Shown: in pieces, positions 8,250-12,535 of the stretch | How the letters are laid out: the number at the start of each line of letters is the position of its first letter | How positions within the stretch are numbered: the first letter of the stretch is position 1 | From: Chloroflexota bacterium | Lineage (GTDB): Bacteria > Chloroflexota > Dehalococcoidia > JACQGW01 | DNA length: 12,535 nucleotides | Assembly (NCBI GenBank): GCA_016199325.1 | Contig: JACQGW010000158.1 | Location: forward strand, 1 to 12,535 | Direction: 5' to 3' | Position numbers and translations under genes: made by a program | Notes under the pieces: generated by a model | The model's input: the letters and a program-made list of their open reading frames with translations, nothing else | Database searches by the model: none | Told to the model about the DNA's origin: nothing

Positions 8250-8470
8250 GAAGTCGCAGCCTCGTGCGAAACGGATCACGGCGCCATCGCGGTGCCACCC
8301 TGGCTCAGGTCGACGCGCGTCCCATCGTGGCAAGACGCGCCGGCGATCGCCACCGCACACCACGCGGTGACGTACGGCGACCTCAGAGCGCTCGATTGCT
8401 GATGAGACGGCAATGGTTTCTGCACGTCGACCCTCTACGCAGATCGATCCTCGACGCTACGTCCTGCCGT
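8217..8470 (-). promoter_or_regulatory. T-box riboswitch leader (orphan)
   Basis: T-box leaders bind an uncharged tRNA and then switch a terminator to an antiterminator. The minus strand carries the exact consensus AGGGTGGCACCGCG (8301-8288), followed by the terminator at 8249-8217. Upstream, a 7-bp hairpin (GCGCGTC/GACGCGC, about 8340-8315) fits Stem III, and CACCGC/GCGGTG (about 8370-8350) fits a Stem II-like helix. ACGGCA (8470-8465) pairs with TGCCGT (8412-8407) to close a short Stem I. Its inner helix (GCGTCGA with TCGACG plus a bulged base) leaves an internal loop whose 3' side reads AGAAACCAT, the place where the specifier codon sits. No coding region follows on this strand, so the element appears to have lost, or never had, its regulated gene. 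Confidence 0.85.
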
Positions 8471-8522
8471 AGCAGTCCTGATTCCATGGCGAAGCGGACG
8501 AGGTGTGCATCTCGGCGCTGGT

Positions 8523-8549
8523 GTGCAAGGTTCCAGCAAAAGGTTGCAC
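8523..8549. repeat. Hairpin abutting repeat copy 4
   Basis: GTGCAA (8523-8528) and TTGCAC (8544-8549) form a 6-bp stem with a 15-base loop that ends exactly where the fourth copy of the 23-nt repeat begins. On the minus strand the stem is followed by ACCA, giving it a superficial resemblance to a tRNA acceptor end. Confidence 0.35.
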
Positions 8550-8663
8550 GATAACCGAAACGCTCCGGCCCGCTCCGGTGGGGACGGCCCGACTCGAACG
8601 GGCGACATCTCCGATGGCAACGGTAACCCTCGATCTTCGGCCCGGCAGGCGAGTGGCGGCGAG

Positions 8664-8722
8664 TGAGTTTGGCAGGGTTCGAACCTGCCGACGACGCAGG
8701 ACGAGCCTGACGCCGCCCTCAA
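8664..8722 (-). pseudogene. Second tRNA 3' half (type II-like) without a 5' half
   Basis: On the minus strand a perfect T-arm (GCAGG-TTCGAAC-CCTGC, 8688-8672) is followed by CAAACTC as a 3' acceptor strand and A at 8664. Upstream is a small hairpin (CAGG-CTCGT-CCTG, 8709-8697) that resembles the long variable arm of Leu/Ser/Tyr tRNAs. The matching 5' acceptor strand GAGTTTG is not found on this strand nearby, so this is a 3' fragment only. It lies inside the insert that splits the tRNA-Gly-like gene, and repeat copy 2 precedes it. Confidence 0.45.
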
Positions 8723-8771
8723 GCCAGATAACCCTCGACCTTCGGCCCGCCAGACAAGGGATGGCTGAGGG
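8716..8771. repeat. Inverted repeat enclosing repeat copy 2
   Basis: CCCTCAAGCCA (8716-8726) and TGGCTGAGGG (8762-8771) are complementary apart from one bulged base. They enclose copy 2 of the 23-nt repeat. On the minus strand the upstream arm is just inside the insert that follows the tRNA-Gly-like 5' part. Confidence 0.5.
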
Positions 8772-8822
8772 TAGTAGCGCTCTACCTCTGAGCTACGTCC
8801 CCAACACAGGCGAGGCGCGCAC

Positions 8823-8849
8823 CTGGGGTATGCTTCCATGATAACCCAG
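8823..8849. repeat. Hairpin overlapping repeat copy 1
   Basis: CTGGGGTAT (8823-8831) and ATAACCCAG (8841-8849) form a nine-position stem with one mismatch and a 9-base loop. The right arm is the start of repeat copy 1, just downstream of the oxidoreductase stop on the minus strand. Confidence 0.45.
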
Positions 8850-8872
8850 ATGCTCCGGCCCGTGTATATGAA

Positions 8873-10078
8873 CTATACCACAAAGACCGGCGCCGCTCGC
8901 TCCCGACTGCTCCCGCGCTCGTCGGCGTACTCGTAGGCGCCGACGAGCGGCTTGCCCTCGGCGAAGCGCGAGAGACGGAAGGGGGTCAGGTCCACCGTGC
9001 GGAACTGCCCTTCGGTGATCAGCTCGGCCAGGCACATGCCGAGGGCCGGCGCAACCTTGAAGCCGTTGCCGCTACAGCCCGAAGCCACGTACAGCCCTTC
9101 GACCTCCGCCACGCGGTCGACGACGGCGTGGCTGTCCAGGGAATAGCTATCGGCCTGGGCGTGGCCCCCCATCGCGACGCCCGCCGCCATCGCCGGCATG
9201 CGCCGAATCACCCGCTCGACGGCGTCGGCCTCGTCGTCCGGCCAGATGGTGGACCGGAAGGTGTCGGGATCGACCTCCCACGGGCAATAGCGGGCGCCGA
9301 CGAACGTGATGCCGCCGACGTCCGACCGGTAGACGGTGGAGAGGGCGCGGTCGAGGATGACCATGTGGGGCTCGGCCAGGCTGGGTGGCCGGCGCACCTG
9401 AGCGATCTGGATGCCCCAGCTCCGCAGCGGCAGCTCGATGCCGGCTCGGCGAGCGAGGGTGTGGGTCCAGGCGCCGGCGGCCAGGACGACGATGGGCGTC
9501 GAGATGGGGCCGGTGGTCGTCTCGACGCCCTCAACCCGTCCGGCGACCAGGCGCAGCCCGGTGACCTCGACGCCCTGTTGGACCGTCGCCCCGAGCTCGA
9601 CGGCCCTACGCGCCAGGCCAGCGGCGGCGTCGTGAGGCGAGGCGTAGCCACTCTGGGGCTCGACGGCGGCCAGTCCGACGTCCTCGACGTTCAGGAACGG
9701 CTGGAGCTCCCGGGCCTCGGTCGGGCTGATGGTGCGGGTGTCGATGCCGATCCGCTGGAGCATCTCGACATTCTTCTGGAGATGGGTCACCTGATGGTGG
9801 CCGGCGAGGATGAGGACGCCGCAGTTGACGAAGCCGCAGGTGCCGCCGATGAGGTCGCCCCAGTTGGCCCAGACCGGCAGGCTCGCCCAGGCGAGCCGAG
9901 CGTCGACCTCGACGGTGTAGTGCATGCGCACGAAGGCCGTCGAGCGGCCGGTGGCGCCGTGGGCGATCGCCCGGCGCTCGAGGAGGGTGGCCCTGACCCC
10001 CGCCTTTGCCAGGTAGTGGGCCGTGCTGGCCCCGATGATCCCGCCGCCGACGATGACCGCGTCCGCCGTCCTGCTCAT
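8873..10078 (-). CDS. DadA-like FAD-dependent amino acid/amine oxidoreductase
   Basis: A flavoprotein of 401 residues in the DAO family (D-amino acid dehydrogenase, sarcosine/glycine oxidase, dimethylglycine dehydrogenase-like), which oxidises the C-N bond of an amino acid or secondary amine. The N-terminal dinucleotide-binding motif AVIVGGGIIGASTAHYLAKAG (GxGxxG at 11-16) ends in Glu34, the usual ribose ligand. A second FAD motif IVVLAAGAWT lies mid-protein, and the C-terminal VEGLYVASGCSGNGFKVAPALG is the conserved FAD/substrate segment of this family. The open frame extends further upstream, but ATG 10078 gives the expected N-terminus and has GGAG about nine bases upstream. The cupin gene lies 170 bases upstream on the same strand. 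The exact substrate is not determinable. Its stop is followed at once by the tRNA/T-box region. Confidence 0.9.
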   Translation of the reverse strand: MSRTADAVIVGGGIIGASTAHYLAKAGVRATLLERRAIAHGATGRSTAFVRMHYTVEVDARLAWASLPVWANWGDLIGGTCGFVNCGVLILAGHHQVTHLQKNVEMLQRIGIDTRTISPTEARELQPFLNVEDVGLAAVEPQSGYASPHDAAAGLARRAVELGATVQQGVEVTGLRLVAGRVEGVETTTGPISTPIVVLAAGAWTHTLARRAGIELPLRSWGIQIAQVRRPPSLAEPHMVILDRALSTVYRSDVGGITFVGARYCPWEVDPDTFRSTIWPDDEADAVERVIRRMPAMAAGVAMGGHAQADSYSLDSHAVVDRVAEVEGLYVASGCSGNGFKVAPALGMCLAELITEGQFRTVDLTPFRLSRFAEGKPLVGAYEYADERGSSRERAAPVFVV

Positions 10079-10107
10079 GTGGTCGATCTCCTGCCGAGTT
10101 TGGAGCG

Positions 10108-10160
10108 GTGCCGAAGGCTTACGAACCGCCAAGACACCAAGGTCGCCAAGGAAGACGCCA
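10108..10160. repeat. Degenerate CCAAGRCGCC-type intergenic repeat
   Basis: In the spacer between the cupin and the oxidoreductase, short purine-rich units (CCGCCAAGACACCAAGG, CGCCAAGGAAGACGCC) recur in degenerate form. A related fragment (CGCCAAGAGCGCCCAAGG) lies at 10688-10705. The family looks like the low-complexity intergenic repeats common in large environmental genomes; I see no complete element. Confidence 0.4.
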
Positions 10161-10248
10161 GAAAGGCCACCTGGTTCCCCTGTCAATCCCTCTGCAGACC
10201 GCTCTGGTGGCAGCTTATCATAACCGGCGCGAATATCCCAAGAACAGG

Positions 10249-10665
10249 CTATGGCGTCGGTCGGGCAACCCGGTCTTGCTCGGAAAGGTGCTCGAAGGTC
10301 TCGCCGGTCGCCGCCAGCGTGCGGGTGACCCGATCGGTCGGGTAGATCCAGAGGATCGCCACCGGAGCGGGGCCGGTGTTCTGGAAGCAGTGGACGACGC
10401 CGGCCGGCACGAAGACCGTGTCGTAGGGCCGGACGGCGTGCTCGACGCCGCCGACGATGGCGATGCCGGCCCCCTCCAGGAGGACGATCACCTCGTCGCA
10501 GTTGTGCGTGTGAGGCGGAATTGCCGTGCCCGGGGTGAACCGGGTCGTGCCCACCCGCAGATTCGGAACGCCCGTCTCCGCCGTCACGAGCGGGACGGTG
10601 CGGACGCCGCTGCCGCGATCGATACTCGGGATCGCGTCGTAGTGGGAGATGCGTGGCTCGCTCAT
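10249..10665 (-). CDS. Small single-domain cupin protein
   Basis: A 138-residue cupin_2 protein, a compact metal-binding beta-barrel. Motif 1 reads PPHTHNCDEVIVLLEG, with candidate metal ligands His52, His54 and Glu58. Motif 2 reads VPAGVVHCFQN, with His92 completing the 3-His/1-Glu set. The family includes small dioxygenases, isomerases and ligand-sensing proteins, so the activity cannot be assigned. GGAGG lies five bases before the ATG at 10665 and only two before an adjacent ATG at 10668, so the inner start is preferred. The gene sits between the rhodanese-like gene and the FAD oxidoreductase on the same strand, but spacers of more than 150 bases with repeats on both sides make tight co-transcription uncertain. 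Confidence 0.85.
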   Translation of the reverse strand: MSEPRISHYDAIPSIDRGSGVRTVPLVTAETGVPNLRVGTTRFTPGTAIPPHTHNCDEVIVLLEGAGIAIVGGVEHAVRPYDTVFVPAGVVHCFQNTGPAPVAILWIYPTDRVTRTLAATGETFEHLSEQDRVARPTP

Positions 10666-10706
10666 CATTGCCTCCTGATGTCCCGTTCGCCAAGAGCGCC
10701 CAAGGA

Positions 10707-10808
10707 AACCGCAGAGGCGCAGAGAACGCAGAGAAGATCGCAGAGAAACGAGCGCCGTTGTTCGTGTGTTCTTTGCACCGTCTCTGCGTCCTCTGCGTCT
10801 CTGCGGTT
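10707..10808. repeat. Foldback repeat with 28-bp purine-rich arms
   Basis: The arm at 10707-10734 (AACCGCAGAGGCGCAGAG...) and the complementary arm at 10781-10808 match at 26 of 28 positions, separated by 46 bases. Each arm is itself built from near-repeats of GCAGAG. The element fills the gap between the rhodanese-like and cupin genes. On RNA from either strand it would make a long hairpin. It looks like a non-coding foldback/MITE-like unit; no T-run marks it as a terminator. Confidence 0.7.
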
Positions 10809-10822
10809 GGTTTTGTTCGGTG

Positions 10823-12085
10823 TTACGAAGGTGAGATCACGGGGTTGGTCGGGTCGAGGCTCCACTCGAACCAGCCGCCGTCGTAGACGGCGATGTTCGG
10901 CCAGCCCATGAGATAGGCGGCGAAGAACGCCTCGCTGGCCCGCCAGCCGGTGCCGCAGTAGAACGCGACGCGCTTGTCCGGTGTGATCCCCCAGGCGGCC
11001 CAGTTGGCCGCGATCTCGTGGTAGTTCCGCATCGTCCCGTCCGGGTTGCGGAAGTCCTCCAGCGCGTGCGCGTGGGACCCGCTGTGGCCCCAGACGTCCC
11101 CCGGGATCCGCCCCTTCTTCTCGACGTAGGGATACCCGCTGGTCTGGCCGACGTGCTCCGCCCAGCTCCGGATGCTGACGAGCAGGCCGTCCTCGGCGGC
11201 CAGGATAGCCTTCGCCCCTGCCATGTCGATGAGAAACCGGGGATTCGCTGGAACCGTCGTGCCGAACGACGGCACCGGCGCCGGATCGTTCACGCCCTGC
11301 TCGACGCCGTACCCGGCATCCTGCCACGCACGGAAGCCGCCGTTCAAGAGGCGAACGTCCTCAACCCCGGCGTACATCAAAAGAGCGACGGCCCGAGCGG
11401 CAGCCATCTGATTCTTGCCGTAGAGGACAACGGTCGTCCGGTGCGTGATCCCGTGGCGGAGCAGAACTGCTTCCAGATCGCGCGGCGGCTTGCAGTTCCA
11501 GACCGGCAGCTCTTCGAGCGCGGCGAGGTCCAGATAGCACGCGCCGGGGAGATGGGCCTGCGCGTACTCGTCGTGGCCCGACTGCTGCCAGCCGGCTTCG
11601 AGAACCTTGAAGCCTGCTCCCGAAGCCGTCGCAGGTTGGCGGCCGAGCAGCACCTGGTTCAACCAGGCCGGAGGAACCAGGCGCTCGTACCGGGGCAACC
11701 GATCCATCGGCAGACGCTCGTCGGCAGCCCAATCCCGCAGGCCGGGCACATACACACGGACGTCGGCGTATCCCAACCGCTCGAGCCATTCGGCCAGGGC
11801 GCGGCTTTCGCCGCCGCCGCCGGCATCGTACACGACGACCGTCTTCCGTGTCGTGATCCCCTTTGTCGCCAGGATTGGTCTCAGGCCCTGCGCGTCGAGC
11901 CGTCTGGTCCAGGCCAGGGGAAAGTCGACGGCGCCGCGGATGTGACCCCCGCGGGCCTCGCCCGCCAGTCGCCAGCCGTTGAACGCCCCCGCGCTCCGAG
12001 CGTCCACGACGACGACCGCCGGGTCGCCCAGAGATGCGGCCAATTCGGGCATCCCGATGACGGTCGCACCCACAGTCAATGTCAC
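10823..12085 (-). CDS. Three-domain rhodanese-like sulfurtransferase
   Basis: A protein of 420 residues with three rhodanese-like modules; ordinary thiosulfate or 3-mercaptopyruvate sulfurtransferases have two and about 280-300 residues. Module 1 (about 8-125) shows VVVVDARSAGAF and GHIRGAVDFP, but its active-site loop reads VYDAGGGG without Cys. Module 2 (about 158-262) shows AHLPGACYLDL and LYGKNQMAAAR, also without Cys. Module 3 (about 285-415) has FYCGTGWRAS, placing the catalytic Cys377 in a good loop. The likely role is transfer of sulfane sulfur to thiol or cyanide acceptors, with two structural or regulatory modules. I choose GTG 12085 because GGAGGAGG lies eight bases upstream; an ATG six codons earlier would place that Shine-Dalgarno inside the gene. 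No signal peptide is evident, so it is probably cytoplasmic. Confidence 0.9.
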   Translation of the reverse strand: MTLTVGATVIGMPELAASLGDPAVVVVDARSAGAFNGWRLAGEARGGHIRGAVDFPLAWTRRLDAQGLRPILATKGITTRKTVVVYDAGGGGESRALAEWLERLGYADVRVYVPGLRDWAADERLPMDRLPRYERLVPPAWLNQVLLGRQPATASGAGFKVLEAGWQQSGHDEYAQAHLPGACYLDLAALEELPVWNCKPPRDLEAVLLRHGITHRTTVVLYGKNQMAAARAVALLMYAGVEDVRLLNGGFRAWQDAGYGVEQGVNDPAPVPSFGTTVPANPRFLIDMAGAKAILAAEDGLLVSIRSWAEHVGQTSGYPYVEKKGRIPGDVWGHSGSHAHALEDFRNPDGTMRNYHEIAANWAAWGITPDKRVAFYCGTGWRASEAFFAAYLMGWPNIAVYDGGWFEWSLDPTNPVISPS

Positions 12086-12103
12086 AGCGGCGGCCTCCTC
12101 CAT

Positions 12104-12535
12104 CAAGAGTGATGGCAGCTTACCACAAACGCCGCAAACCCCCAAATGTCCTGGGGACGTCGGGTGAGATACTGGTTTCCATGCCGCGGTGGCTGGACAA
12201 GGCGAGCGGCGAACGCGGAGGCGCGAGGGCTGCGAAGACGGAGCGCGCAGGTTCGTAGTGCGCACTCGCAAGTGCGCTCCCGGGCGTCAGGGTCTCTACC
12301 ACACTGGCCGGCAAGCGACTCCGGCGGGGATCACCGAACCGAGCCGCGACCGTGAGGGAGCCGTTGCCCGGTGCGCGCGGTCGACTCTACGTGCCGGGGA
12401 ACGGCTCCCTCACGGTCGCGGCTCGGATAGTCCGCGCTCTGTGGCCTCCGCGCCTCCGCGTGCGGGTTCTCCTGGGGGCTTTGCCCCGTGGAGCGCAGCA
12501 AAGCGCCTGGTCCATCACGATGATGCCGCCGTGCC
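12104..12535. other. Repeat-rich region without a recognisable gene
   Basis: Upstream of the rhodanese-like gene to the window edge I see no credible coding sequence. The stretch holds a short shared motif (12113-12132), a small hairpin (GCGCACT-CGCA-AGTGCGC, 12260-12277), a pair of complementary purine/pyrimidine arms (12213-12225 with 12449-12461), the 33-bp hairpin, and a GGGGC-TTT-GCCCC hairpin near 12475-12487. The rhodanese promoter should be in the first 100 bases, but no clear -10/-35 pair is visible. Confidence 0.6.
12339..12426. repeat. 33-bp near-perfect hairpin
   Basis: Arms at 12339-12371 and 12394-12426 are complementary at 32 of 33 positions around a 22-base loop. No T-run follows on either strand, and no ORF lies in the loop. 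It is nested inside a further pair of complementary 13-base arms (12213-12225 and 12449-12461). The structure is longer and more exact than a terminator needs; it may be a foldback mobile element or an RNA hairpin. Confidence 0.8.

Larger units (their letters stand above)
8579..8802 (-). tRNA. tRNA-Gly(GCC)-like gene interrupted by a 152-nt insert
   Basis: The 5' part (8802-8776) has acceptor strand GGGGACG, TA, a D-arm GCTC-AGAGGTA-GAGC, G and CT. The 3' part (8623-8579) has CCG, anticodon loop TTGCCAT, CGGAG, variable loop ATGTC, T-arm GCCCG-TTCGAGT-CGGGC, acceptor CGTCCCC and A73. Joining them restores perfect 7-bp acceptor, 4-bp D, 5-bp anticodon (CTCCG/CGGAG) and 5-bp T stems: a complete 72-nt cloverleaf with anticodon GCC. 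The insert (8624-8775) splits the anticodon stem itself; its ends (ACCCTC, GAGGGT) are complementary. It is too short for a normal group I intron and contains another tRNA 3' half. CCA is not encoded. A73 is unusual, because bacterial tRNA-Gly normally has U73. It is either an interrupted pseudo-tRNA or a tRNA that needs an unknown processing step. Confidence 0.6.
8550..8862. repeat. Four-copy 23-nt repeat family bracketing tRNA pieces
   Basis: Four equal-length copies occur at 8550-8572, 8622-8644, 8727-8749 and 8840-8862, all in the same orientation. The plus-strand consensus is GRTAACC-N6-CTYCGGCCCG. The two outer copies share CTCCGGCCCG; the two inner copies share CTTCGGCCCG and the CCTCGA stretch. 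Spacing is irregular (72, 105 and 113 bases start to start), so this is not a CRISPR array. A self-complementary stretch lies beside or around copies 1, 2 and 4. Each interval between copies contains a tRNA-like half. Confidence 0.75.

Noticed and set aside
8624..8775. Group I intron in the tRNA
   Set aside because: At 152 nt it is too short, I see no conserved core, and the break is in the anticodon stem rather than the loop.
8435..8839. 134-codon minus-strand open frame across the tRNA-like region
   Set aside because: It reads straight through T-arms and repeats, and its peptide has the look of spurious proteins called over tRNA genes.
8550..8862. CRISPR array
   Set aside because: The repeats are only partly conserved, spacing varies between 72 and 113 bases, and the spacers are tRNA parts; no cas genes are present.
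9128..10345. 405-codon plus-strand open frame over the FAD oxidoreductase and cupin
   Set aside because: The Asp/Gly/Arg-rich shadow of the opposite-strand codons crosses two real genes and has no domain signature.
10079..10693. N-terminal extension of the FAD oxidoreductase frame
   Set aside because: It overlaps the cupin gene on the same strand in another frame. The FAD-binding motif begins just after ATG 10078, which has its own ribosome-binding site.

Overview
The window is GC-rich DNA that looks like a Chloroflexota-type bacterium. I infer this from a Tat-type lipoprotein signal followed by a long Pro/Ala/Thr-rich linker on the solute-binding protein, a T-box riboswitch (known mainly from Firmicutes, Actinobacteria and Chloroflexota), a large MalT-type regulator and many degenerate intergenic repeats. 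The lineage is an inference; no rRNA or marker gene is present.

Left part (1-3770): a minus-strand dipeptide/oligopeptide-type ABC importer operon. The order is solute-binding lipoprotein (1893-3770), a stem-loop, a DppB-like permease (863-1825), then a DppC-like permease (107-835). The DppC-like gene has lost its C-terminal end where it meets the tail of a plus-strand ORF (1-96) that resembles a transposase C-terminus. The ATPase genes expected downstream are not in the window, so the transporter was probably broken by an insertion or rearrangement.

Middle (3771-8129): a divergent intergenic region, then two plus-strand genes. These are a 945-residue MalT/LuxR-type ATPase regulator with a TPR-like middle and a divergent C-terminal helix-turn-helix, and a zinc-less medium-chain dehydrogenase/reductase (MDR).

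Centre of interest (8130-8872): there is no convincing protein gene here, but dense minus-strand RNA structure. It includes (i) a tRNA-Gly(GCC)-like gene split by a 152-nt insert inside its anticodon stem; (ii) a second tRNA 3' half lying inside that insert; (iii) four copies of a 23-nt repeat that bracket the tRNA pieces; and (iv) downstream on the same strand, a T-box riboswitch with an exact AGGGTGGCACCGCG box and a strong intrinsic terminator. No gene follows the T-box: the next thing on its strand is the antisense of the MDR gene.

Right part (8873-12085): three minus-strand metabolic genes. In transcription order they are a three-domain rhodanese-like sulfurtransferase with one catalytic Cys, a small cupin and a DadA-like FAD oxidoreductase. 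Foldback repeats lie between and upstream of them, including a 33-bp hairpin at 12339-12426. Their joint role is not established; oxidation of an amine or amino acid with handling of released sulfur is only a guess.
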